A DNA stretch of 64,000 nt from positions 190,531 to 254,530 of the forward strand of contig NZ_BMQJ01000012.1 of the NCBI RefSeq assembly GCF_014648055.1, given 5' to 3'. Both the position numbers and the translations under genes were made by a program. Positions 20,455 through 28,969 of this stretch are shown here, one piece after another. This stretch comes from Streptosporangium pseudovulgare (GTDB taxonomy: Bacteria; Actinomycetota; Actinomycetes; Streptosporangiales; Streptosporangiaceae). The notes beneath the pieces are model-generated. The model made no database searches and was not told where the DNA came from. It worked only from the letters and a program-made list of their open reading frames with translations. The stretch's first letter is position 1. Each line of letters starts with the position of its first letter.

Positions 20455-21807
20455 ATGATGGGACGAACATTGGTCGAGCGAGCTGAAGAAGCTCCACGAG
20501 TGTCACGCCCGGGTGCCATGACACCGGACCTCACTATCGGTGTCGTGGGACCCCATGACCTCGTCGAGCGAGTGATGTTGATGGGACACGCGGCGGCCCC
20601 GCTGCCCTGTCGCCTGGTAGCCGCTGCATACCGGGACGAGCAGGAGGCCTCCGACAAGGTCAATCGTTTGGGAGCGGGGGTGGACGCCTGCCTGTTCGCC
20701 AGTCCCGTCCCCTACGACCTGGCCCGGCGTTCGGGGGTGCTGACGATGCCCGCGACGTACGTCCAGCTCGGCGGCGCCGCCCTGATCGCCGCGCTGGCGA
20801 GGGCGGCGCTGGACGAGCGGATCGACCCCCGCCGGGTCAGCGTGGACGTGTTGAGCCGGGCCGACGTCGAGGAGGCCTACGCCGACCTCGGCCTACCCGC
20901 GGGCGAGGTGCACAGCCGCGACGAGCCCGGGGCCGCCGGGACGATCACGGCCTTCCACGAGCGTCTCGTCCGCCAGGGCCTCAGCACCGGCGCGCTGACG
21001 TGCCTGCCCGCGGTCGCCGACCGCCTGCAGGCGGCGGGGGTGCCGACGATCAGGATCCGCCCGACCTCCGCGGCGATCCGTACGGCGCTGCACACCGCGA
21101 CCCTGCTGGGCGCCCACCACCGGCTGGAGGAGTCGCAGCTCACCGTGATCCTGGTGGAGGTGCCCACGCTGCGCGAGCCGGTCCGCCGGGCCGCGCCGCG
21201 CCACTGGCGGGACGAGCTGCGGCTGTCGCTGCACCGGCTGCTGGTGCAGGAGGCCAACCGGATCAACGCGGCGGTGACCCCGGTCGACGACCACAGCTAC
21301 ATGGTGACCGCGACGCGGGGTTCGGTGGCCACGGCGACCGAGGGGTTCCGGGTGCTGCCGTTCGCCGCCCGGGTGCGCGAGGAGCTGGGTCTGGCGGTGG
21401 AGGTGGGGGTCGGCATGGGCCGTACCGCCCACGACGCCGAGGCCCACGCCCGCGCGGCCATGGCGCGCACGCAGGCGGGCAAGCAGGCGCAGGGCTTCGC
21501 GGTGGACCGCGAGGGCAGGGCGCTGGTCCCGGCGCCGCGGATGCCTCCCCAGAGCGGCGGGCAGCTCAAGCCGAAGGGCGTGGAGGTGCTGGCCAGGCTG
21601 GCGGCCAAGCTGGAGGGCGGGGACACGGTGGTGGACGCGGAGAGCGCGGGCAAGATGCTCGGCGTCACCCCGCGGACGGCACGGCGGTTGCTGCGCACGC
21701 TGGTGGACGAGGGACTCGCGTGGCCGCTTCCGCCGAACCGCACCCCCCAGCCGGGCCGGCCCCGCCAGCTGTACCGGTTGATCGTGGAGAAGCTCGGCGG
21801 TCACTGA
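20455..21807 (+). CDS. HTH transcriptional regulator with large sensory N-terminus
   Basis: The 450-residue protein ends in a winged helix (about 380-445: AESAGKMLGVTPRTARRLL, then a wing rich in Pro and Arg), so it should bind DNA. The N-terminal 200 residues resemble a two-lobed ligand-binding fold. The central part (about 215-350) has a cyclase or GTP-cyclohydrolase III-like pattern (LGLAVEVGVGMGRTAHDAEAHARAAM). The family is known in actinobacteria and firmicutes but I know of no defined ligand. It follows murA in the same direction behind its own AT-rich promoter region. Two adjacent ATGs (20455 and 20458) could start it; a later ATG at 20518 is also possible. Confidence 0.65.
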   Translation: MMGRTLVERAEEAPRVSRPGAMTPDLTIGVVGPHDLVERVMLMGHAAAPLPCRLVAAAYRDEQEASDKVNRLGAGVDACLFASPVPYDLARRSGVLTMPATYVQLGGAALIAALARAALDERIDPRRVSVDVLSRADVEEAYADLGLPAGEVHSRDEPGAAGTITAFHERLVRQGLSTGALTCLPAVADRLQAAGVPTIRIRPTSAAIRTALHTATLLGAHHRLEESQLTVILVEVPTLREPVRRAAPRHWRDELRLSLHRLLVQEANRINAAVTPVDDHSYMVTATRGSVATATEGFRVLPFAARVREELGLAVEVGVGMGRTAHDAEAHARAAMARTQAGKQAQGFAVDREGRALVPAPRMPPQSGGQLKPKGVEVLARLAAKLEGGDTVVDAESAGKMLGVTPRTARRLLRTLVDEGLAWPLPPNRTPQPGRPRQLYRLIVEKLGGH

Positions 21808-22201
21808 GGCGGGCACCGAGCCGGCCGTCGAGCGGTCGCCGCGTGGTCGTCCGCGTGGTCGTCCGAGTGGTCACCGTGCGGTCGCTGTGCGGTCGTCCGC
21901 GTGGTCGCCGAGCCCCTGCGGCCTTCCGCGGCCGGGTGGCCCCGCCCTCGCACGGCGGGGTCCCCGGGCTCCGCGGTTCACCCCCGGGCCCGGTGGCTTC
22001 CTTCCGCGCCCGGCGACTTCCCGGAGCCCGGTGGTTCCGGGGTTCCGGGGGTCTGATGGTTCCGGGGGTCACGGGGGCCCGGTGGTTCGTCTCCAGGCTT
22101 CATGACTTCCCCGGATCCGGCGGTTCACTCATGATCCGGCGACTGGCCCCTCGCCCGTCTCAATGTCTGAAATATGTGGCATGACGATCGGGCGCAGGGG
22201 C
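21808..22201. other. Intergenic region with short GC-rich repeats
   Basis: No gene is credible in this gap of about 400 bp. It holds imperfect 12-bp direct repeats (GTGGTCGTCCGC and variants, about 21842-21905) and a second run of GGTTCCGGGG-like repeats (about 21990-22090). It ends at the -10 box of the EamA gene. Confidence 0.55.
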
Positions 22202-22207
22202 TATTGT
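22202..22207 (+). promoter_or_regulatory. -10 box of the first EamA transporter gene
   Basis: TATTGT ends 8 nt before the ATG at 22216. No clear ribosome site is present, so a leaderless or nearly leaderless message is likely. Confidence 0.45.
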
Positions 22208-22215
22208 CATGCGTC

Positions 22216-23157
22216 ATGAGCCGTGACACTGCTGTCGGCCCCCGGCCGCTCCTCGTGTGGGGAGCGCTCGCGATCGTGTACGTCGTGTGGGGGTCCACCT
22301 ACCTGGGGATCAGGTTCGCCATCGAGACGATCCCGCCGCTGAGCAGTGGCGCGATGCGCTTCCTGGTGGCCTCCCCGATCCTGGCGCTCGCGGTGCTCGC
22401 GCTGCGGGGACGGCGGGCCTTCCGGATGACCGCGAAGGAGGCCGGCGGGGCCGCGCTGGTGGGGCTGCTGCTGCTGACCGGCGGCAACGGCATGGTCGCG
22501 GTGGCCGAGCAGCACATCTCCAGCGGGCTGGCCGCGCTGCTGGTGGCCTCGGTGCCGCTGTGGCTGGTCATCCTGCGGCTCATCGCCAGGGACCGGCCGC
22601 GGGCGCTGACGCTCGGCGGGGTGCTGCTGGGATTCTGCGGGGTGGCCGGGCTGTCGCTGACCGGCGGGGGCGGTTCGGGCGACGGCGTGGGGATCGCCGT
22701 CATCCTGTTCGGGTCGCTGTCGTGGACGGTCGGATCGTTCCTGTCGGCCAGGATCCCGATGCCCGCCGACCCCTTCGCCGCGAGCGCGGTCGAGATGGCC
22801 GCGGGCGGCGCCGGGCTGGTGCTGGTCGCCTCGGTCATGGGCGAGCACGTGGACTTCGGGGCCATCTCGGGGGCGTCCTGGGCGGGGCTGGCCTACCTGG
22901 TCGCGATGGGCTCCCTGGTGGGCTTCACGGCCTACGTCTGGCTGCTGGGCAACGCCCCGATCTCACTCGTCTCCACCTACGCCTACGTCAACCCGGCGGT
23001 GGCGGTCGCCCTGGGCGCCCTCGTCATGCACGAGGCGGTCACCGTCCCGATGCTCGTGGCGGGCTTGGTGATCGTCCTGGGCGTGGCCCTGGTGGTCTCC
23101 ACCGAGCGCCGCGGCCGGGCGCGGGTGGCCGCCGAGGAGGAGCCGGCGGCCGCCTAG
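22216..23157 (+). CDS. EamA/DMT-superfamily transporter
   Basis: The 313-residue protein is a drug/metabolite transporter with ten predicted transmembrane helices in two EamA repeats. The first repeat carries YVVWGSTYLGIRFAIE and the second carries SWTVGSFLSARIP and VSTYAYVNPAVAVALG, both typical of the family. A short Ala/Glu-rich tail ends the protein. Substrates of this family include amino acids, nucleosides and drugs and cannot be read from sequence. I chose the ATG at 22216, which puts the first helix near the N-terminus and agrees with the -10 box. Confidence 0.9.
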   Translation: MSRDTAVGPRPLLVWGALAIVYVVWGSTYLGIRFAIETIPPLSSGAMRFLVASPILALAVLALRGRRAFRMTAKEAGGAALVGLLLLTGGNGMVAVAEQHISSGLAALLVASVPLWLVILRLIARDRPRALTLGGVLLGFCGVAGLSLTGGGGSGDGVGIAVILFGSLSWTVGSFLSARIPMPADPFAASAVEMAAGGAGLVLVASVMGEHVDFGAISGASWAGLAYLVAMGSLVGFTAYVWLLGNAPISLVSTYAYVNPAVAVALGALVMHEAVTVPMLVAGLVIVLGVALVVSTERRGRARVAAEEEPAAA

Positions 23158-23173
23158 CGGCGCGCCGGAACGG

Positions 23174-23295
23174 GGCCGTACGCGGCGGGCGCGGGCCGTA
23201 CACGGACCATGCGGGCCCGCACACGGCGGGCGCGGGCCGTACACGGATCACGCGAGCCGTACACGGCGGGCGCGGGCCGTGCGCGCCGGCCGTGG
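23174..23295 (+). repeat. Degenerate tandem repeat, about six units of 20 bp
   Basis: Units resemble GGGCCGTACACGGCGGGCGC and recur about every 20 bp between the EamA gene and hisC. They are noncoding, contain CCGTAC repeatedly, and lead directly into a terminator hairpin. Confidence 0.7.
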
Positions 23296-23307
23296 GGCCG
23301 TGGGTTT

Positions 23308-23339
23308 CGCCGCGGGCCCGGCGGAGCGGGCCCGCGGCG
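23308..23339. terminator. Bidirectional terminator between the EamA gene and hisC
   Basis: A perfect 13-bp stem, CGCCGCGGGCCCG (23308-23320) with CGGGCCCGCGGCG (23327-23339), has a 6-nt loop. It lies between convergent genes. Confidence 0.75.
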
Positions 23340-23344
23340 GGTCG

Positions 23345-24406
23345 TCAGGCCTTCTGGAACACCTCGGCGACGGAGAGGAAGGTGTCGTTGGCATCGGGGG
23401 AGCCGATGGAGATCCGCGCCCCCTCCTCCGCGAACGGGCGCACCGCCACGCCCTCGGCCGCGCAGGCCTCGGCGAAGGCCGTCGTGCGCTCGCCCAGGCG
23501 GAGCCAGACGAAGTTGGCCTCGGTGACGGGCACCTCCCAGCCCTGGCCGATCAGGCTCTCGCGGACCCGGGTGCGCTCCTTGACCACGGCCTCCACCCGC
23601 TCCAGCAGCTCGTCCTCGGCCGCGAGCGAGGCGACCGCGGCGGCCTGCGCGAGGTGGCTGACCGCGAAGGGCACCATCGTCTTGCGCACGGCGGAGGCCA
23701 CCGGCTCGTCGGCGATGAGGTAGCCCACCCGGAGCCCGGCCAGGCCGTACGCCTTGGAGAAGGTGCGCAGCACGGCGACGTTGGGCCGGGACCGGTAGTA
23801 GGTGAGGCCGTCGGGCACGTCGGCGTCCCTGACGTACTCCCGGTAGGCCTCGTCGAGGATGACCAGCACGTCCTCGGGGACGCGGTCCAGGAACGCCTCC
23901 AGCTCGGCCGAGTGGACGGCCGTGCCGGTGGGGTTGTTGGGGTTGCAGACGAGCACCATGCGGGTCCGCGGGGTGATCGCCTCGGCCATGGCGTCCAGGT
24001 CGTGCGACTCGCCCGCCAGCGGGACCCGTACCGAGGTCGTCCCGGCGAGGTCGGCCAGCAGCGGGTACGCCTCGAACGACCGCCAGGCGTAGACCACCTC
24101 GGCGCCCGGCTCGCCCACGGTCTCGAAGAGCTGCTGGGCCACCGCCACCGAGCCGCCGCCGAGCGCGACGTGCTCCGGCGGCACGCCGTACCGCTCGGCC
24201 AGGGCGTTGGTCAGGCCGGTCGCGGCCGGGTCGGGGTAGCGGTGGATCTCCGTGGCCGCCTTCGCGACCGCCTCGACCACCGAGGGCAGCGGCTCGTAGG
24301 GGGATTCGTTCGAGGACAGCTTGTAGGACCGGCCGTCGGGCGAGACGACGGCCTTGCCCGCCTTGTAGGCGGGCATGGTGTCCAGGATGGCGCGGAAACG
24401 AGGCAT
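23345..24406 (-). CDS. hisC: Histidinol-phosphate/aromatic aminotransferase
   Basis: The 353-residue PLP enzyme belongs to the class I/II aminotransferases, HisC branch. The PLP lysine is in [16 protein letters not shown] (about residue 217), with NPNNPTGT for cofactor binding and LDEAYREYV preceding the lysine. The N-terminal [16 protein letters not shown] is typical of actinobacterial HisC-like proteins, often annotated as phenylalanine or aromatic aminotransferase. No other his gene is nearby, so aromatic amino-acid transamination is as likely as histidine synthesis. A TAAAGT box 6 nt before the ATG suggests a leaderless transcript. Confidence 0.85.
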   Translation of the reverse strand: MPRFRAILDTMPAYKAGKAVVSPDGRSYKLSSNESPYEPLPSVVEAVAKAATEIHRYPDPAATGLTNALAERYGVPPEHVALGGGSVAVAQQLFETVGEPGAEVVYAWRSFEAYPLLADLAGTTSVRVPLAGESHDLDAMAEAITPRTRMVLVCNPNNPTGTAVHSAELEAFLDRVPEDVLVILDEAYREYVRDADVPDGLTYYRSRPNVAVLRTFSKAYGLAGLRVGYLIADEPVASAVRKTMVPFAVSHLAQAAAVASLAAEDELLERVEAVVKERTRVRESLIGQGWEVPVTEANFVWLRLGERTTAFAEACAAEGVAVRPFAEEGARISIGSPDANDTFLSVAEVFQKA

Positions 24407-24412
24407 GCTCTT

Positions 24413-24418
24413 ACTTTA
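24413..24418 (-). promoter_or_regulatory. -10 box of hisC, leaderless type
   Basis: On the minus strand TAAAGT ends 6 nt before the hisC ATG, with no ribosome site between them. Confidence 0.45.
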
Positions 24419-24508
24419 GGAGGATCGCCCGGCTGGGAGAACGGCGGGCGCACGGGGCATGATCCTGGAACACTGGAGGTGAGAGGCTTGCCCGACCGGG
24501 AGGACGAC

Positions 24509-25135
24509 ATGAGCATCGCACCGCCGCACGTGGCCGAGGCCCCCGATGCCGACATATCCGAAACGGAACCCCTGCCGTCCTGGGTCATCCCGCCCGCGGG
24601 AGGCTTCACCGCCGATGACCTGGACCGGTTGAGGGGACTCCCCCCGCACACCGAGCTGATCGATGGCACTCTCGTCTTCGTGAGCCCCCAGACCAACTTC
24701 CACGCGCTGGTGATGTTCCTTCTGGAGCGTGAGCTTCGCCGGGCCGCTCCCGCGGACCTGCGCGTCCGCAGGGAGATGACCGTGACGCTCGGAAAGCGGC
24801 AGCGGCCGGAGCCGGATCTCATCGTGATCCGCGGGGAGGCCGTCGAGGACATGCGGCAGACGACCTACCGGCCGGAAGATGTGCTCCTGGCCGTCGAGGT
24901 CGTCTCCGCCGAGTCCGAGATCCGCGACCGCGAGCGCAAGCCGCAACTGTACGCGGGGGCGGGCATTCCCCATTTCTGGCGGGTGGAGTTCACCGAGGGC
25001 CGCCCGGTGGTCTACGTCTACGAGCTCGACCCGGCCACGCGGACCTACGGGATCGCCGGCGTCCACCACGACCGGCTGAAGGTCGGCATCCCCTTCGACA
25101 TCGACATCGATCTGGGGGAGATCGACGAGCTCTGA
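24509..25135 (+). CDS. Uma2-family (DUF820) endonuclease-like protein
   Basis: The 208-residue protein has the Uma2/DUF820 fold, a PD-(D/E)XK nuclease-like family expanded in actinomycetes and cyanobacteria and without known biological role. The core is visible as PEPDLIVI, then VEVVSAESEIRDRERKPQLY with the Glu and Lys of the active site, then AGAGIPHFWRV. An N-terminal 40-residue extension is Pro/Glu-rich. I place the start at ATG 24509, which has GGGAGG just upstream; the frame is open for 1.2 kb before it, but that part is antisense to hisC. It is divergent from hisC. Confidence 0.85.
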   Translation: MSIAPPHVAEAPDADISETEPLPSWVIPPAGGFTADDLDRLRGLPPHTELIDGTLVFVSPQTNFHALVMFLLERELRRAAPADLRVRREMTVTLGKRQRPEPDLIVIRGEAVEDMRQTTYRPEDVLLAVEVVSAESEIRDRERKPQLYAGAGIPHFWRVEFTEGRPVVYVYELDPATRTYGIAGVHHDRLKVGIPFDIDIDLGEIDEL

Positions 25136-25263
25136 CCGCCGTCAGGCGCCGAGGACCGAACGGCGGGGGCTCCGTCCGTCTCCCCGGCCCTGCGTGACCG
25201 GGGCTCACGTCCGGGCGACGCCGTCCGTGTCGTCACCGCCCGTCCTTCGTGGAGCCGGTGAGG

Positions 25264-25929
25264 TCAGTCCTTCAGGGAGCGGAGCATCGGGGGGTGCAGC
25301 AGCGTCGCCGGGCCGCGGCGGTAGAGCTTGGCGGGGCGGCCGCCGTCGCGGGTGGTGGTGCGGCCGGTCGGCACCAGGAAGCCCTCCGCCCGGGTGACCT
25401 TCCGGTGGAAGTTGCGCGGGTCCAGGGGACGGTCCCAGACGATCTCGTAGACCCGGCGCAGTTCGGCGACGGTGAACTCCGGGGGGCAGAACGCCGCGCC
25501 CAGCGGGGTGTACTCCAGCTTGCTGCGGGCGCGCTCGACCCCGTCGACCATGATGCGCCGGTGGTCGAAGGCCATGTCGCGCAGCGAGGAGACGGGCTCC
25601 CAACTCATGTGCGCCTCGGTGGAGGCCGGCAGGTCGGGGGCGAGGCCGAGGTAGGCGACGCTCAGCACGCGCTGGCGCGGGTCGCGGTCGGGGTAGCCGT
25701 AGGTCTGGAGCTGCTCCAGGTGGACCGGGGCGCCGGGCAGGCCGGCCCGTTCTGCGAGGATCCGCGCCGCGGCGGCCGGGAGGTCCTCGTCGAGCTGAAT
25801 GAATCCGCCGGACAGGGCCCAGCGTCCTTCGGATGGGGGCCTGTCGCGGCGCCAGACGAGCGCGCTCAGCGCCTGGCAGCGCACCGTGAGGACGACCAGG
25901 TCCACGCTGACGGGAATGCGCGGCACCAT
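25264..25929 (-). CDS. Nudix-domain transcriptional regulator, NrtR-like
   Basis: The 221-residue protein combines a Nudix-fold domain (about 1-140) with a C-terminal winged helix (about 150-215, ending PAKLYRRGPATLL). The Nudix box is degenerate: GGFIQLDEDL is followed by ARILAERAG, without the catalytic REXXEE, as in NrtR repressors that sense ADP-ribose or related NAD metabolites. No NAD biosynthesis or salvage gene is adjacent, so the target is unknown. I chose ATG 25929 over GTG 25938 because TAACGT lies exactly 7 nt before that ATG. Confidence 0.82.
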   Translation of the reverse strand: MVPRIPVSVDLVVLTVRCQALSALVWRRDRPPSEGRWALSGGFIQLDEDLPAAAARILAERAGLPGAPVHLEQLQTYGYPDRDPRQRVLSVAYLGLAPDLPASTEAHMSWEPVSSLRDMAFDHRRIMVDGVERARSKLEYTPLGAAFCPPEFTVAELRRVYEIVWDRPLDPRNFHRKVTRAEGFLVPTGRTTTRDGGRPAKLYRRGPATLLHPPMLRSLKD

Positions 25930-25936
25930 GCCAGGC

Positions 25937-25942
25937 ACGTTA
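25937..25942 (-). promoter_or_regulatory. -10 box of the NrtR-like gene, leaderless type
   Basis: TAACGT on the minus strand ends 7 nt before ATG 25929 and favours that start. Confidence 0.4.
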
Positions 25943-25948
25943 CACCGG

Positions 25949-27793
25949 TCAGAGGTCGACGCGGACGTGCAGCGCCTCGGCGGCGGCCCGTCCGTCGGGG
26001 GCGGCGACCTCGACCTCCACCCACTGGCCGGGCGGCACCTGGGTCCAGTCGAAGGGGATCCACGCCGTCTCCATCCGGGCGGGCTGGTTCGGCGGGGGCG
26101 GGTTGAGGTTCACCCCGGCCACCTCGACGACCTTGGGGGTCTCCTGTCCCTCCCAGGTCAGGGTGACCTTCGCGCCGATCGGCATGTTGTAGCCCCGGAT
26201 CTCCACGCCGTCCTGGATGTCACGCGGCCGGCGGACGGCGTCCACCGGGATGGGCCGGTTCCAGTCGCGGGTGACCTCCTCCGACAGCGACGGCGAGCCG
26301 CAGGTGAAGAAGTCGCTCCACATGTAGGAGACGATCTTGGAGACGTAGCGGCCGGCCTGGGTCACGGCCGCGTCGAGCCGCTTCTTGTCGGTACGGCCGC
26401 GGTCGCCGGTCCGTACCTCGCAGGGCTCGCCCTTCGACGGCTCGAACGCCTCCACGTTGGCCCACAGCTGCACGTTGTAGCCCTGCTCGGCCATCCGGTC
26501 GCGGGCCGCGGACATCTCCCGGTAGTAGTCGCGGGTCGAGCCGTGGTAGGCGGTGCCGTTGTCGGCCTCCCCCACGACCGGGCGCAGCCGTTCGTCCACC
26601 TTCTCGTCGCGCTCGTCGGGCCAGAACAGCCCGACCTTGCCGGTGCCGCGGCTGTCCTGCGGGGCGATGATGCCGACCCCGGTCCTGGCGAGGGCCTCGA
26701 ACCCCCGGGCGACCTCCTTGGGGGTGGCGCTGAACGGCAGCCTCTTGCGGGCGTCGAGGTAGGGGCTGACGAGGATGGGCCTGCCCGGCATCTCCTGCTC
26801 GACGATCTCGTGCTGGGAGGCGTAGACCCGCAGCGTCGGGTGGTCCTTCTTCGCCTCCTCCGGATCGTTGGACCCCGAGTAGCGCATGTCGCGCATCTGC
26901 ACCTCGAACGGCTGATAGAAGCCGCCCAGCGAGGCCCGGTCGCCGAAGCGGTCGCCGTAGTCCTGCAGGATGCGCCGGGTGAGGGTGGTCAGGGTGTTCG
27001 TGCCCTGCTTGGCGGCCCTGGACTGCAGCGCCGGGTCACGCGGGGCCAGCGGCAGCGCGGGGAAGACCTTCACCCCGAACTGGTCGCCGAGGTCGAGCAG
27101 CTCGGTGAGGCTGTCCTGCTCCGCCGCGGCGATCAGGATCACGTGGTAGCCGCGGCCCTTGGTCCTGATGTTGTCGCAGGTCGGGTCGTCGCTGCCGTCC
27201 TCGTTGACGATGAGGCGGTAGAAGACGGTCTTGCCGACGGGGATCTTCCGCTCGAACTCCGGGCAGCGGAACAGGCCGGGGCCGAACGCCTCGTCGGTGC
27301 GGTAGACGAACGTCCAGCTCACCCGGTTGCCGGGGTTGGCGGCCTTGAGGTCGCGCTCGGCCGCGGCCTCGCAGGGCAGCCCGTCCTCCACGCACGGCTC
27401 GTAGCGGGGGTCGACCTCCTCGCCGTTCTTGTCCAGGACGCGGCCCTCGTCGTCGACGCGGCGGGCCTGCAGGCCCCAGCCGATCCGGATCACGGTGTCG
27501 CCGCCCAGCCGGTGGATGGCGGCGAACTGCCGCCGCCAGGTGCAGTGGTCGGCCGTGGGGATGAGCCAGTAGCCGGTCACCGCGTACGGCGTGGGCATGG
27601 CCGTGTCGAACGTTCCACAGGGGTCGGTGAACTCGGCCTTCGGGGCGGGGGTCGAGGGGGTCCGTGCGGGGACCGACGACGCGATCGGCGTCCTGTCGCC
27701 GGTCGCCTTCTCGTCGTCCCGGGGGAGGACCAGGACGACCGCCGCCACCACCGCGAGGATCGCCACGCCGAGCAGAGCGGTGAACCAGCGCAC
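25949..27793 (-). CDS. Secreted or anchored DUF4434-type TIM-barrel protein
   Basis: The 614-residue protein begins with an uncleaved-looking signal anchor (WFTALLGVAILAVVAAVVLV, about 3-22) and a Thr/Pro-rich linker. A large extracellular domain (about 55-500) follows that I assign to the DUF4434 glycoside-hydrolase-like barrels from segments such as GGFYQPFEVQM, RPILVSPYLDARK and NVQLWANVEAFEP. A beta-rich C-terminal domain (about 510-614) ends it. Several cysteines in the mature part could form disulphides. It closes the minus-strand side of a surface-glycan gene cluster, which suggests a polysaccharide role; no enzyme activity can be assigned. The GTG start has a TAGTGT box 7 nt upstream. 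Confidence 0.7.
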   Translation of the reverse strand: MRWFTALLGVAILAVVAAVVLVLPRDDEKATGDRTPIASSVPARTPSTPAPKAEFTDPCGTFDTAMPTPYAVTGYWLIPTADHCTWRRQFAAIHRLGGDTVIRIGWGLQARRVDDEGRVLDKNGEEVDPRYEPCVEDGLPCEAAAERDLKAANPGNRVSWTFVYRTDEAFGPGLFRCPEFERKIPVGKTVFYRLIVNEDGSDDPTCDNIRTKGRGYHVILIAAAEQDSLTELLDLGDQFGVKVFPALPLAPRDPALQSRAAKQGTNTLTTLTRRILQDYGDRFGDRASLGGFYQPFEVQMRDMRYSGSNDPEEAKKDHPTLRVYASQHEIVEQEMPGRPILVSPYLDARKRLPFSATPKEVARGFEALARTGVGIIAPQDSRGTGKVGLFWPDERDEKVDERLRPVVGEADNGTAYHGSTRDYYREMSAARDRMAEQGYNVQLWANVEAFEPSKGEPCEVRTGDRGRTDKKRLDAAVTQAGRYVSKIVSYMWSDFFTCGSPSLSEEVTRDWNRPIPVDAVRRPRDIQDGVEIRGYNMPIGAKVTLTWEGQETPKVVEVAGVNLNPPPPNQPARMETAWIPFDWTQVPPGQWVEVEVAAPDGRAAAEALHVRVDL

Positions 27794-27800
27794 GATCAGG

Positions 27801-27806
27801 ACACTA
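27801..27806 (-). promoter_or_regulatory. -10 box of the DUF4434 gene, leaderless type
   Basis: TAGTGT on the minus strand ends 7 nt before the GTG at 27793. Confidence 0.4.
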
Positions 27807-27862
27807 CCGTTCTTGTGATCAGGCGGACGTAAACCATTTCGCCGTGCAACCCGTACAAGCGG

Positions 27863-28951
27863 TCAGTTCTTGACGCCGCCCCACTCTTCCAGTTGGGCCA
27901 CGAAGCGGCGGGCGGAGTTCGGCCAGTGATGGTTCGCACGGGCCGCCGCATACCCCCGGGCGCCCATGGCATGCCGTTCGCGGGAGTCGTTCCGGAGGAA
28001 CAGCACGGCGTCGGCGACCGCCCTGGGGTCGTTCCAGGGCACGACCACGCCGCTGTCGTAGCGTTCGACCAGCTCCACCGCGCGCGGCGAGGGCGTGGTG
28101 ATGACGGGGACCCCGTGGGCCATGTACTCCACGATCTTCGTCGGCATGGAGTGGCGGTAGTTGGGCTCGTCGTGCAGGAGCGACAGGCCGGCCATCGCGC
28201 CGTCGAGCCGCTTGAGCGCCTCGTCGTTCGGCATGAAGTCGCGCCACTCCAGCACCCCCTCGGCCACCGCCGCGTTCAGCGCCGGCCGGGACTGCGGGTC
28301 GGCGTAGCCGATCAGCTCGACCGTCACCCGATGCGGCCGCAGCAGCCGGGCCGCCTCGATGGCGTCGTGCACCCCGCGCGCCTCCGACAGCCAGCCGAGG
28401 TAGACGACGCGGTCGTCGCCCGGCGTGGTCACCGCGTCGGGCACCCAGGTCTCGTTCGGGACGACCAGGTGGGTGCGGCTGAACCGGCCGGCGTAGGCGC
28501 TCTCGGCCAGCAGCAGGTGCAGGTGCCGCTCGGCGACGCCTTCGAACGTGCGGGCCAGGAACCGTACCGGGGGCCGCAGGAACGCGGGCAGCCAGGGCTT
28601 CAGCGACAGGGTCGCCGGGGTGTCCTCGTGGACGTCCCAGACCACTGGGGGCCGCCGTCGCACGCCCGCGACCGCGAGCAGCAGCTCGGGGTCGTGGATC
28701 ACGACCAGGTCGACCTGGTCGCGCATGCGTTTGAACACCTTGCGGGCGGCGCGTACGGCGGACAGGCGCCTGCGCTCCGCCGCCCGGGGCAGGTCGACGC
28801 CGTTCACCCACGACCGGGCCATGACACCCCGCGCGGTGTACGGCGCGGCGTACGTGACCTCATGACCGGCATCGACGAGTGCCCGGATCTGCCGGTGCAG
28901 GATCCGGGCGTCCTCGGGGTGATGCACCACCGTCATGACGAGCACGTGCAC
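27863..28951 (-). CDS. Glycosyltransferase family 4
   Basis: The 362-residue protein has the GT-B fold of GT4 enzymes. The N-terminal domain holds VHHPEDARILHRQIRALVDAGHEV. The C-terminal donor-binding domain carries VYLGWLSEARGVHDAIEAA and the EX7E-type motif in PTKIVEYMAHGVPVITT. The GTG start has GGAGG 9 nt upstream. It begins 18 nt after the nucleotide-sugar dehydrogenase stop and is surely in the same operon, so it probably transfers a sugar onto the surface polymer made here. Donor and acceptor are unknown. Confidence 0.88.
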   Translation of the reverse strand: MHVLVMTVVHHPEDARILHRQIRALVDAGHEVTYAAPYTARGVMARSWVNGVDLPRAAERRRLSAVRAARKVFKRMRDQVDLVVIHDPELLLAVAGVRRRPPVVWDVHEDTPATLSLKPWLPAFLRPPVRFLARTFEGVAERHLHLLLAESAYAGRFSRTHLVVPNETWVPDAVTTPGDDRVVYLGWLSEARGVHDAIEAARLLRPHRVTVELIGYADPQSRPALNAAVAEGVLEWRDFMPNDEALKRLDGAMAGLSLLHDEPNYRHSMPTKIVEYMAHGVPVITTPSPRAVELVERYDSGVVVPWNDPRAVADAVLFLRNDSRERHAMGARGYAAARANHHWPNSARRFVAQLEEWGGVKN

Positions 28952-28969
28952 TGCGCGCAGCCTCCGCCG

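Noticed and set aside
23174-23295. CRISPR-like array
   Set aside because: The repeats are tandem and degenerate with no spacers of uniform length, and no cas gene is present.
23279-24508. Long N-terminal extension of the Uma2 gene
   Set aside because: It is antisense to hisC. The Uma2 domain begins shortly after ATG 24509, which has a good ribosome site.
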